Assembly (NCBI RefSeq): GCF_014653275.1
Contig: NZ_BNAL01000006.1
Location: 1-64,000 of the forward strand
Reading direction: 5' to 3'
DNA length: 64,000 nucleotides
Source: Deinococcus piscis
GTDB lineage: Bacteria; Deinococcota; Deinococci; Deinococcales; Deinococcaceae
Made by a program: the position numbers and the translations under genes. The notes under the pieces were generated by a model. The model had not been told where the DNA came from. It saw only the letters and a list, made by a program, of their open reading frames with translations, and ran no database searches. Below, in pieces: positions 1 to 8,160 of this stretch; the first letter of the stretch is position 1; each line of letters opens with the position of its first letter.

Positions 1-44
1 AGACCTGCTGACCCAGCCTTTTTGCCCACCAGGAGGGGCTGGAA

Positions 45-992
45 GTGAAGTTGTCACCTACTGAGCGCGAGGCCTACCACCTGTTCGCTGGTCCGAAAAT
101 GTATATGCAGGCGCATGTCTACGGCAGTGATATGGAGGATCTGAATCCTGAGCAGGCTCTTGATGTGCAGCACCCTATTCCTGCGGATTATGGCCAGTCT
201 CAACGTTTTGTGGGGTTTCCTCAGAAAGAGGGCATCACAGTGAGTGAATCTGTGATGGATCAGCACAGTGGCCTTATCTCCTACGTCACCGTGTCTGATC
301 TGGCTGCTGAACCCTGGCGTGAAGTGGGACTGCGTGAGAAGGTCACCCTGCGGTTTCCCAAAGCCTATGCCTCCCGTGAGTTCTCTCCCACGTCGGTCAC
401 AGCTGTAGCCTCGGACGGCAGTACCTATGTGGCGATGTACACCCATATCACTGAGTACCAAGATCAGGCTCCAGGCATAGCAGGAATCACCAAAATCAAG
501 AATGGCAATGTGGAGTGGCAGGTCTACTGGGATGAGCCCCAGGTGCTGAGATTAGAAGACATTGCTGCCAATGATCAGGGGGTTCACGTGCTGTTTAACC
601 GCTCTATTCACCCTTCCTATCCCCGTCTGGAATCCACCATCTTGTCTTTGGATGCCAGCGGGCAGGTGACCGGCAACCGGGATATTCCCCTGGACGCTCT
701 GCGGGATACCCTGACGCAGGTTGATCCTCTGGACCGGTATTACGTTCTTCCGCCTCTGACCAATCTCAAGGTGGACAATGCTGGCCGTCTGGCTGCGTTC
801 AACCAAAATGCCATTCTCACTGGGACCGTGGGGCAGAGTTTGGAACATTCTTTTGTCCTCAATGACGGTTCGGCAGCGGGCAAAGGCTGGATACACGATG
901 TGGTGTTCCAGGGGGACTATCTGTATGCCGAAGGCATGACGGGTGAGGCCCATTTCCTGCGGCCAATGGATTTCCAGTTGCGGTCACGCTGA
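45..992 (+). CDS. Hypothetical protein, N-terminally truncated paralogue of the next gene
   Basis: Encodes 315 residues from GTG at 45, preceded by AGGAGGGG. It aligns over its whole length with the downstream lipoprotein from about that protein's residue 155 onward: shared AYHL/VYHL, YGTDM/YGSDM, W(Q)VYW and a common C-terminal DFQLRSR. It lacks the signal peptide and first third. The homology appears to continue upstream of 45 but in another frame, with a T5 run at 19-23 as the switch point, so this is probably the 3' part of a frameshifted full-length gene. Function unknown; the repeated beta-rich pattern could be a propeller-like fold (inference). GC is visibly lower than in later genes. 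Confidence 0.65.
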   Translation: MKLSPTEREAYHLFAGPKMYMQAHVYGSDMEDLNPEQALDVQHPIPADYGQSQRFVGFPQKEGITVSESVMDQHSGLISYVTVSDLAAEPWREVGLREKVTLRFPKAYASREFSPTSVTAVASDGSTYVAMYTHITEYQDQAPGIAGITKIKNGNVEWQVYWDEPQVLRLEDIAANDQGVHVLFNRSIHPSYPRLESTILSLDASGQVTGNRDIPLDALRDTLTQVDPLDRYYVLPPLTNLKVDNAGRLAAFNQNAILTGTVGQSLEHSFVLNDGSAAGKGWIHDVVFQGDYLYAEGMTGEAHFLRPMDFQLRSR

Positions 993-1037
993 GTGCGCTG
1001 ACTCTAGACCGCTCCACTTGTCACGAAGGAGAATGCC

Positions 1038-2576
1038 ATGAAGAAACTATTTGTTGCTGCGGCCACCTTGGGGTGTTCCCTGATGCTCGCTGCTTGCGGG
1101 TCCACGCCTCCTGCCACCGGTCCCGGTCCGGTTGATGCTGGGTCCAGACTGAGCGCAGGCGGATTCATCTTAGAAGGGCGGAAAAACTTCAGCTCTAACC
1201 GTGTCACCCTGCCCCAGCCCACAGCGGGGCAGATGCCAGCGCGTCTGGGGGCCCAGGCCCTGACCTCACCTCTACTCGAGTGGACAGGGCCGCAGCTATT
1301 CGGGTATAGCATCGCCGATATTGGCGTCAATGCGGGAGGTGATCTCTTTCTGGGACAGAGTGCCTTTGGTATGTACTGGGATGATGCCAACAGGACCTTG
1401 CCGCCGCACCTGCTGAAATTTACCTCTACCGGACAGAAGCTCGCTCTTCAGCGCTTCCCATTCGGCACCCAGGGCGGCAGCAATGCAGTTCTCGTGACCG
1501 AGGACGGTGCCAAAGAAGAGGTCTACCACCTTATCGACCCACGGGAACCATACTCAGAGGGGCCACAGGCGGAAATCTACGGTACGGATATGCAGAGGCT
1601 CAGCAACGGATCCGAAGAGCAGTTTTCGCTTCCCATACAGGGATTTCCAAGTGAAGTCGTCCCGGCCAAACAGGGAATAGCGACCCTACAAATCCTCAGG
1701 CCTGAGCAGGGCGGTGCGGGAGGAGTGGACGTCCGCGAACTGGCTTACCGCAGCTGGGGTGAAATAGGTCTGACCCAGCACTATGTCCTGCGCTCGCCAG
1801 CGGCTCTCAAGGATGGGACTGTCAGGGCACACCTGGCCTCTGCATCGGACGGCAGCCTCTACCTGCTGACCTCTGTGGATATCCCCAACGAAGAGTGTCA
1901 TTCTTTCAGGAGTCATTATTTCTCCACCTTGGCTTGTCCCAGTGTTATGGGAGTCACCAAATTCGTGGATGGCGAGGCTGCCTGGCAGGTGTACTGGGAA
2001 AGCAGCTCGCCCCAATTGGCCCTGGACCTCTCCGCTTCGGTGCAGGGCGTCAGTATTCTCATGACATCTGGCCATGCACGCGGGGAGCCGTCGGCCACCA
2101 GCGCTCAGACGGTCCTGTCCTTCGGTCCGGATGGCTCGGTAAAAGGCAATATCACTTTGCCTATACAGCAGCTTCGCAGCCAGCTTGAGATTCCGGATAA
2201 GCCGGGTCTGGCCGATACCGAACGTGTGGTGAGTGCTCCCCTCAACCTGACGCAGGACAATGAGGGACACCTGCTCGCCTACAGCGACAACCTTATCTTG
2301 ACGGGCACGGTGATGGACGGCTTTGTCCATCACTACCTTATGGATAGCAATGGTGTAGAGACCGCTGTGCCTTTGCCTGCCGAACGCGGATCTATCAATA
2401 AAGTTGTGATGCGTGGCGAGTACGTGTACGCCATAGGAACCACCAACAATAAGTTCGGTTCTCCCCAGCCGCCTCTGCTCAACAGCCCTGATGACCTGAA
2501 CAGGAGCACGGTCCAGGAAAAGACGTTCCTCCTCCCCCTGGACTTTCAGTTGCGGTCACGTTCTGGCCGCAGCTAA
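1038..2576 (+). CDS. Putative lipoprotein of unknown function
   Basis: 512 residues. ATG at 1038 follows GAAGGAG. The N-terminus is a clear lipoprotein signal: MKK, a hydrophobic stretch, then the lipobox LAAC with Cys at residue 20, so the mature protein should be anchored in an envelope membrane. The rest is beta-rich with no motif I recognise; it carries a W-Q-V-Y-W segment and ends DFQLRSRSGRS. It is a tandem paralogue of the truncated gene at 45-992, 45 bp upstream, pointing to a local duplication. Lower GC than the metabolic genes that follow suggests a lineage-specific or acquired family. A hairpin terminator follows at 2592-2633. Confidence 0.8.
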   Translation: MKKLFVAAATLGCSLMLAACGSTPPATGPGPVDAGSRLSAGGFILEGRKNFSSNRVTLPQPTAGQMPARLGAQALTSPLLEWTGPQLFGYSIADIGVNAGGDLFLGQSAFGMYWDDANRTLPPHLLKFTSTGQKLALQRFPFGTQGGSNAVLVTEDGAKEEVYHLIDPREPYSEGPQAEIYGTDMQRLSNGSEEQFSLPIQGFPSEVVPAKQGIATLQILRPEQGGAGGVDVRELAYRSWGEIGLTQHYVLRSPAALKDGTVRAHLASASDGSLYLLTSVDIPNEECHSFRSHYFSTLACPSVMGVTKFVDGEAAWQVYWESSSPQLALDLSASVQGVSILMTSGHARGEPSATSAQTVLSFGPDGSVKGNITLPIQQLRSQLEIPDKPGLADTERVVSAPLNLTQDNEGHLLAYSDNLILTGTVMDGFVHHYLMDSNGVETAVPLPAERGSINKVVMRGEYVYAIGTTNNKFGSPQPPLLNSPDDLNRSTVQEKTFLLPLDFQLRSRSGRS

Positions 2577-2917
2577 GGCCTCTGGTCATGATGGTCCGGT
2601 CGCTGGAATGCGGCTGGACCATTTCTTATTGTTCGTCACTCCGCCGGGGCTGGGTATCCCGTTGCGCTCAGAGCCACTTTGCGGGCTGCGCCCCGTCTGG
2701 TTGGGGTATGGCTATAGGACCCAGACCAGGTTCCAGCTGGCCGAAAGTCTCTTGCAGACCTGGCCAGTCCTCTCGTGTAAAAGGCCGTGTGCTGCGGCCA
2801 GAGTCGCGCCCCCACTTTGCCCCGGCGAATGCTCTAAGCTGTCCCGCAGGTTCGCTGCGCCGGACCACATTTTGCCTTCCTTTACCGCCCAGTTTGCCCT
2901 GCACGGAGTGACCCCGC
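2577..2917. other. 341-bp intergenic region
   Basis: Between the lipoprotein gene and malQ. It holds the terminator hairpin at 2592-2633 near its left end. The remainder is GC-rich with no protein-like reading frame on either strand and no promoter I can place confidently; the malQ promoter must lie here. Confidence 0.6.
2592..2633 (+). terminator. Terminator after lipoprotein gene
   Basis: Twelve-base arms 2592-2603 and 2610-2621 pair with one mismatch and one G-U around a 6-nt loop, followed by TTTCTTATTGTT. Confidence 0.6.
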
Positions 2918-4495
2918 ATGACCCAGACCCCTGCCCCCGACCTTTCCAGCATTTCCGATTATGCCAGCCTGCCGGAACACCGCTCCAGCGGCGTGCTGCT
3001 GCATCCGACCTCTTTGCCCGGTCCCTACGGCACGGGCGAACTGGGCCACGAAGCCCGGCAGTGGGTGGACTGGCTCCAGGAAGCGGGGCAGACCTACTGG
3101 CAGATTCTGCCGCTGGGGCCTACTGGGCACGGCAACAGCCCCTATCAGACGCTGGGGGCCTTTGCAGGCAATCCGCTCCTGATCAGCCTCAGTGAACTGC
3201 TGGGCAGTGGCCTGCTGAGCGCCGCCGACCTGCACGCCGCTCCACTGCACCCGGAGCGGGTGGATTTCGACGCGCAGACTGCCTGGCGCAGTGAGCTGCT
3301 GTGGACCGCTTACCGCCGCTTTCAGGCGGGTGAAGGCCCGGCGGAGCTGGCAGCAGAGTTCAGCGCCTACAAGGCCGCGCAGGCCCGCTGGCTGGACAAC
3401 TACGCCCTGTTCCGGGCGCTCAAGGAAGTGCATGGAGGGGCTGCCTGGTTTCAGTGGGCAGCGGAGTACCGCCGCCGCGATCAGGCGGCACTGACCCGCT
3501 TTCAGCAAGATCACTTTGACGTGGTGGAACATATCCGCTTTATTCAGTTCCTGTTTGAGCGGCAGTGGCAGGCGCTGCGGGCCTACGCGGGCGAGCGAGG
3601 CGTGCAGATTGTGGGCGACCTGCCCATTTTCGTGGCGCTGGACTCGTCGGATGTTTGGGCGCACCAGGACCTGTTTGCGCTGGACGAGCAGGGCCAGCCC
3701 ACCGTGCAAGCAGGTGTGCCACCCGACTACTTTGCTGCAGAAGGCCAGCTGTGGGGCAATCCGCTGTACCGCTGGGACCGCATGCAGGAGCAAGGCTTTG
3801 ACTGGTGGGTGGCCCGTTTTGCGCGCAGCCGTGAGCTATACGACCTGATCCGGGTGGACCACTTCCGGGGCTTTGAAGCTTACTGGGAAGTGCCTTATCC
3901 CGCCGAGAACGCGATGGGAGGGCGCTGGGTACCGGCTCCGGGCCGCGAATTGCTGGCCGAGGTGCGCCGCCGCCTGGGCGACCTGCCCATCATCGCCGAG
4001 GACCTGGGCGTCATTACCCCCAAGGTGGAGGAGCTGCGCGATGAATTCGAGCTGCCGGGCATGGTGGTGCTGCAGTTCGCCTTTTCCGATGAGGATTTCT
4101 GGAACAGCCCCTTTTATCCGGCCAACATTGTCCGTAACCGGGTGGTGTACACCGGCACCCACGACAACGACACCACCCTGGGCTGGTGGCGCACGGCCAG
4201 CGACCTAGAAAAGCACCATTTCCGGTCCTTTACTGCTTCTGACCCCGCCGAAGACGAGGTGACCTGGCGGATGCTGGGCATCGCCTGGCACAGCCGCGCC
4301 CGCGTGGCCATAGCGCCGCTGCAAGACCTGCTGAACCTGGGCACTGATGCCCGCATGAACGTGCCGGGCAGCGCCACCGGGCACTGGGGCTGGCGGGCAG
4401 ACGCCAGCGCGCTGACCCCAGAGCTGGCGGCACGCCTGCGCGAGCTAACCGAGGAATCTGGGCGACTGGCGGCCCAGGTTCAGGCCGCAGACTAA
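2918..4495 (+). CDS. malQ: 4-alpha-glucanotransferase (amylomaltase)
   Basis: 525 residues, usual length for bacterial amylomaltase (GH77). It transfers alpha-1,4-glucan segments between maltodextrins with release of glucose, in the cytoplasm. The GH77 catalytic triad is visible: nucleophile Asp314 in RVDHFRG, acid/base Glu361 in IAEDLG, and Asp416 in THDND. The N-terminal SGVLLHPTSLPGPYGTGELG is the typical family opening after a ~25-residue extension. ATG at 2918 is preceded by GGAG. It stands alone between terminators; glgP at 41.7 kb would act in the same maltodextrin/glycogen turnover pathway (inference). Confidence 0.95.
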   Translation: MTQTPAPDLSSISDYASLPEHRSSGVLLHPTSLPGPYGTGELGHEARQWVDWLQEAGQTYWQILPLGPTGHGNSPYQTLGAFAGNPLLISLSELLGSGLLSAADLHAAPLHPERVDFDAQTAWRSELLWTAYRRFQAGEGPAELAAEFSAYKAAQARWLDNYALFRALKEVHGGAAWFQWAAEYRRRDQAALTRFQQDHFDVVEHIRFIQFLFERQWQALRAYAGERGVQIVGDLPIFVALDSSDVWAHQDLFALDEQGQPTVQAGVPPDYFAAEGQLWGNPLYRWDRMQEQGFDWWVARFARSRELYDLIRVDHFRGFEAYWEVPYPAENAMGGRWVPAPGRELLAEVRRRLGDLPIIAEDLGVITPKVEELRDEFELPGMVVLQFAFSDEDFWNSPFYPANIVRNRVVYTGTHDNDTTLGWWRTASDLEKHHFRSFTASDPAEDEVTWRMLGIAWHSRARVAIAPLQDLLNLGTDARMNVPGSATGHWGWRADASALTPELAARLRELTEESGRLAAQVQAAD

Positions 4496-4543
4496 AGCCC
4501 ACTGGTTCAGGGCGCTGGCGGGATGAAGCAGCGCCTTTGAGAA

Positions 4544-4575
4544 GGTCCTGAGTTGGGAGATCAGGACCGCTTTCT
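4544..4575 (+). terminator. Terminator after malQ
   Basis: Perfect 8-bp stem GGTCCTGA (4544-4551) / TCAGGACC (4561-4568) followed by GCTTTCTT. A second 7-bp hairpin (4511-4517 / 4529-4535) lies just before it. Confidence 0.6.
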
Positions 4576-4594
4576 TGTGGCCGGTGCGGTGGTC

Positions 4595-4600
4595 TACTCT
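4595..4600 (+). promoter_or_regulatory. Leaderless-type -10 box TACTCT
   Basis: Ends 7 nt before the ATG at 4608, fitting a leaderless transcript; GGAG also lies in the gap. Confidence 0.5.
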
Positions 4601-4607
4601 GGAGCCT

Positions 4608-5159
4608 ATGCGCCTGCCGTTTGCCCGCCGATTTGCCCCCTACCTGTTCGGCTTTCTGACCGTACAGCGCCTGCTGGAACTGAAGGTCGCCCGCCGCAAC
4701 GAAGCCTGGGCGCGGGCGCAGGGTGCGCAGGAATACGGCCAGGAGCATTACCCGGCTTTTTTCGTGCTGCACCCGAGTTGGATGCTCTTTACCTTGCTCG
4801 AAGGCCGCCAGAACCGGGGCCGGGTCAGCCTGCCCGCCCTGCTGCTGTTCGTGCTGGCGCAGCCGCTGCGCTACTGGGTGATTCGCACACTGGGCCGCTA
4901 CTGGAACACCCGCATCCTGATCGTGCCGGGTGGGGAGCGGGTGCGGGGCGGGCCATTTCGCTACCTGAAGCATCCCAACTACGCCGTGGTAGCGCTAGAA
5001 ATTGCCTCCGCGCCGCTGGCGGTGGGGGCCTGGCGCACCGCCCTGGCCTACAGCGTGGTGAACGCCGCGCTGCTGCTGCTTGTGCGCATTCCTGCCGAGG
5101 AAGCGGCGCTGCGTGAGTATGCCCGTGAGGCGTCCCAGGGCGGTAGACTGCCTGGCTGA
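4608..5159 (+). CDS. Isoprenylcysteine carboxyl methyltransferase-like membrane protein
   Basis: 183 residues from ATG 4608; an upstream in-frame ATG at 4575 exists but 4608 fits the -10 spacing and GGAG. Several hydrophobic segments are present and the C-terminal half has the ICMT/PEMT-type signature: GGPFRYLKHPNYAVVALEI, followed by hydrophobic helices and a late RIPAEEAALREYA. In this superfamily the RH-P-Y/F segment and terminal Glu bind S-adenosylmethionine at the membrane. The substrate in bacteria is unknown. The stop codon overlaps the start of the MFS gene by one base, so the two are probably co-transcribed. Confidence 0.8.
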   Translation: MRLPFARRFAPYLFGFLTVQRLLELKVARRNEAWARAQGAQEYGQEHYPAFFVLHPSWMLFTLLEGRQNRGRVSLPALLLFVLAQPLRYWVIRTLGRYWNTRILIVPGGERVRGGPFRYLKHPNYAVVALEIASAPLAVGAWRTALAYSVVNAALLLLVRIPAEEAALREYAREASQGGRLPG

Positions 5160-6331
5160 TGCCCCCCACCTCTGCCACTGCCCGAGTGTCTCAGCAGACG
5201 GCTGCCGTTGCCGTCGCAGTGACCGCGGGTCACTTTATCAATGACGCTTATGGAGCCATGCTCACCCCACTGCTGCCAGAACTGCAAAGCCGCTTTGCGG
5301 TGAGTACCGCCGCCGCCACCTTTCTGGTGAGTGCCCACAGTCTGACCGGCAGCGTGCTGCAACCGCTGCTGGGCGTGATCGGGGAGCGGGTGGACCGCCG
5401 CGTCACCGCCGCGCTAGGCCCGCTGCTGACTGCCGTGGGCCTGTGCTTTATGGGCTATGTGCCCTGGTTCGGGGCGTTGGTGTTGCTGGTGGCGGTGGCT
5501 GGGCTGGGCAGCGGCTTTTTCCATCCCAGCGGGGCCGCCTACATCGCCACCAACTCGCCGCGTGACAAGCGGGGCCTCTGGGCGTCCATCTTTAGCGCGG
5601 GGGGCACGGGTGGGGCCGCGCTGGGGCCGGTCTTTGCGGCTCAGGGGCTGGATACGCTGCCGTATTTTGCCGCGTTCGGTTTCCTGACCGCTGCGCTCAC
5701 CTATGCCGTGACTCCGCCCGCAGCCCCGCCCGCCCGAAAAGCGATGCGCCTGGCCGACTACCTCGCCATTTTCCGTGGGCCGATTGTGCCGCTGTGGGGC
5801 ATGGCGGTGCTGCGCTCGCTGGCGTCTATGGGCTACAACACCATGTTGCCGTTTATCCTGCTGGGCCGGGGCTTCAGCATGCGCGAGGTGGGGTTGGCAC
5901 TCGGCCTGTACGCGGTGGCAAGTGCGGTGGGCGGCATCATAGGCGGGCGCATCAGTGACCGCGTGGGCCGGACGCCAGTGCTGCGGGCAGCTATCGGGGC
6001 CACCATTCCCTTTTTCATCATCCTGATTCTGAGTGACCCCGGCGACCTGTGGTTCTATCCACTCACGTTCCTGATGGGCGCGTTCGTGAATGCCAGCGTG
6101 CCGGTAGGCGTGGTCACGGCGCAGGAATACCAGCCGGGGCACGTGGCCATTGCCAGCTCCATCATGATGGGATTTTCCTGGGGGTTTGCGGGCCTGCTGA
6201 TCTTTCTGGTGGGGGCGCTGGCTGACTTGACCACCCCCACTGCGGCGGCCATCGCTGCGATTTTGCTGCTGCTGCCCAGCGTGTGGCTGGCCTTCCGCTT
6301 GCCGGAGCCGGAGCGGGCGGAGCTGGTCTAG
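5159..6331 (+). CDS. MFS transporter, fosmidomycin-resistance (Fsr) type
   Basis: 390 residues with about 12 hydrophobic segments, typical of a major facilitator exporter in the inner membrane. The opening VTAGHFINDAYGAMLTPLLP and the segment GSGFFHPSGAAY resemble Fsr-like drug exporters, and RISDRVGRTPVLR is a standard MFS loop. ATG at 5159 overlaps the preceding TGA, giving translational coupling. The substrate cannot be read from sequence; Fsr homologues export fosmidomycin and related compounds. It converges on brnQ with a 75-bp gap. Confidence 0.85.
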   Translation: MPPTSATARVSQQTAAVAVAVTAGHFINDAYGAMLTPLLPELQSRFAVSTAAATFLVSAHSLTGSVLQPLLGVIGERVDRRVTAALGPLLTAVGLCFMGYVPWFGALVLLVAVAGLGSGFFHPSGAAYIATNSPRDKRGLWASIFSAGGTGGAALGPVFAAQGLDTLPYFAAFGFLTAALTYAVTPPAAPPARKAMRLADYLAIFRGPIVPLWGMAVLRSLASMGYNTMLPFILLGRGFSMREVGLALGLYAVASAVGGIIGGRISDRVGRTPVLRAAIGATIPFFIILILSDPGDLWFYPLTFLMGAFVNASVPVGVVTAQEYQPGHVAIASSIMMGFSWGFAGLLIFLVGALADLTTPTAAAIAAILLLLPSVWLAFRLPEPERAELV

Positions 6332-6406
6332 CCGTCAAGCGTGTCCTCCTGACTTCAAGAGGCCAGGGCCGCTGTTCGCTTGGATTCTGAGTTCTGGAGT
6401 TTGGGG

Positions 6407-7786
6407 CTAGGCCCTGACGCGCTCCGCGTCGCTGAAGCTGCTTTCCCCCGGCGAGGCCGAATCGGCCAAGCTGATTCGCTCACTGCGTCCGCCCAGCAGC
6501 CAGCCGAGGCCCAGGCCCGCCAGCATGAAAGGCAGCCATTCCAGCGACTGTGCGCGCAGGGGAAGAGTCTCTATCCAGGGCAAGCTCAGCCAGCCGTTGC
6601 CCTGGGCTGAAGTGAGCAAGCTGATCACAGTCACGGCAGCGACAGCCAATTGCCAGCCGAGGCGCGGCGTGGCGACAAAGCGGGCCAGCAAAATCAGCAG
6701 CATCACGCTGATGGTGATGGGATACAGGATGACCAGCACCGGCACACTCACGCTGATGATGGTGTTGAGCCCCTGGTTGGCAATCAGCAGGCTGAACAGT
6801 GTCAGGGCCATCACGGTGAGGCGGTAGTTCAGCTTGGGAAAGGTGTCCACCAGGTACTCGCCCACCGCCACCAGCAGGCCCACGGTGGTGGTCAGGCAGG
6901 CCAGCGTCACGATCAGGCCCAGCAGGGTGCGCCCAAAAGGGCCGAATGCCTCGTTGGCGATGGTGGTCAGCAGGTAGGTGCCCAGGTTGGTTCCGCCCGC
7001 CTGGAGTGAGTTCAGGGTGTCGCTGCTCAGCGGCATGTGGGCCCCGGTCCAGCCCAGCGCCATGTACACCAGCCCCAGAAAAAGAGCGGCAATCGCACCT
7101 GCTGTCGCCGTTTGCCGCAGCAGTGCGGGGCCAGAAGCTGCGCCTTTGCTCTGAATCGCTCCCAGCACCACCACCGAAAAAGCCACGGCGGCCAGGGCGT
7201 CAAGCGTCTGATACCCGGCGGTAAAGCCTGCGAAAAAGGCGTGTCCATCTGCGTAAGCGGCAGCGGGCGCGGCAGGGGTGTGGCCGCTGAGCAGCATAAA
7301 AGCCCGCACAATCAGCACCAGCAGCGACAGCAGCAGCGCGGGCGTCAGCCACTCGCCGATTCGGTCTACCATGCGTGAGGGATTCAGGCTGAGCCACAGG
7401 GCCAGCCCGAAATAGCCCAGTGTCCATAGCAGCAGTGACGTGCCGCCCGCATTGCCCAAAAAGGGCACCAGGGCCATTTGGTAGGCGGTGGCCCCGGTGC
7501 GGGGAATGGCGAACAGGGGGCCAATGGTGAGATAAATGGCCGTCAGGAACACCAGGCCAAAGGCAGGGTGAATCCGGCGCAGGGCCTCGGCGTAGCCGCC
7601 AGGGGCCAGCGCACCGACCACGATGCCCAGCAGCGGCAGGCCCACGCCGGTCAGCAGAAAGCCGAGCATGGCCGGAGCGTAGGCCGCGCCACTCTCGGAG
7701 CCCAGCTGCGGCGGGAAAATCAGGTTGCCTGCCCCGAAAAAGATGGCGAACAGCATAAACCCGACGGTGAGCGAAGTTCTGAGCAT
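6407..7786 (-). CDS. brnQ: Branched-chain amino acid:cation symporter
   Basis: 459 residues beginning MLRTSLTVGFMLFAIFFGAG, the characteristic start of the LIVCS/BrnQ family, followed by NLIFPP, GVGLP and about 12 transmembrane helices. It should import Leu, Ile and Val with Na+ or H+. Translation from further upstream adds a non-hydrophobic, non-conserved tail, so ATG at 7786 is chosen; AGGA lies 8 nt upstream. The last ~20 residues are hydrophilic. A 374-bp leader separates it from pgi upstream on the same strand. Confidence 0.93.
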   Translation of the reverse strand: MLRTSLTVGFMLFAIFFGAGNLIFPPQLGSESGAAYAPAMLGFLLTGVGLPLLGIVVGALAPGGYAEALRRIHPAFGLVFLTAIYLTIGPLFAIPRTGATAYQMALVPFLGNAGGTSLLLWTLGYFGLALWLSLNPSRMVDRIGEWLTPALLLSLLVLIVRAFMLLSGHTPAAPAAAYADGHAFFAGFTAGYQTLDALAAVAFSVVVLGAIQSKGAASGPALLRQTATAGAIAALFLGLVYMALGWTGAHMPLSSDTLNSLQAGGTNLGTYLLTTIANEAFGPFGRTLLGLIVTLACLTTTVGLLVAVGEYLVDTFPKLNYRLTVMALTLFSLLIANQGLNTIISVSVPVLVILYPITISVMLLILLARFVATPRLGWQLAVAAVTVISLLTSAQGNGWLSLPWIETLPLRAQSLEWLPFMLAGLGLGWLLGGRSERISLADSASPGESSFSDAERVRA

Positions 7787-8160
7787 AGATAGAGTCCTGA
7801 CGAGAGAAACTTGGAATGGGAGCTCATCCTCGAACGCTGATGAAGCTGGGACTGCGGGGACAGTGCAGTGGCAGGAAGTTAGTGGGAAGTGCTGCCCTGG
7901 CCCCCTCACATCTGTAGCCGGGCAGTGGCCATGTCCCCAGCAAGAAGCCAGTGGCCCTGCGGTCTACGCGCTGGCCAGACGCCAGAGCAGGGCCAGGGGG
8001 AGCAAGGGAGTTCAGGGCCAGCCAAACGTGACCCCCGGCCCTGCAATAGGCCGGAGGATACCCAATGCCAGCGCAGAAAACAACCACTGCGCCGGGCTTT
8101 ATGCGCTTTGGAAACTGGAGAGGCTGGGGAAGATTTATGGATGTCAGGTGGGGATTGGCC
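7787..8160 (-). other. 374-nt leader/intergenic between pgi and brnQ, inverted repeats
   Basis: No convincing coding sequence. On the minus strand it has a hairpin near 8068-8096 (arms near CCGGCGCAG / CTGCGCTGG), a candidate promoter TTGTTT-N17-TATCCT, and a longer-range inverted repeat GGGCCAGGG / CCCTGGCCC near 7990 and 7896. No T-box consensus is seen. It may be a structured leader of brnQ (inference). Confidence 0.4.

Noticed and set aside
7787..8160. T-box riboswitch for brnQ
   Set aside because: The conserved antiterminator sequence (UGGNACCGCG type) is not present on the minus strand.
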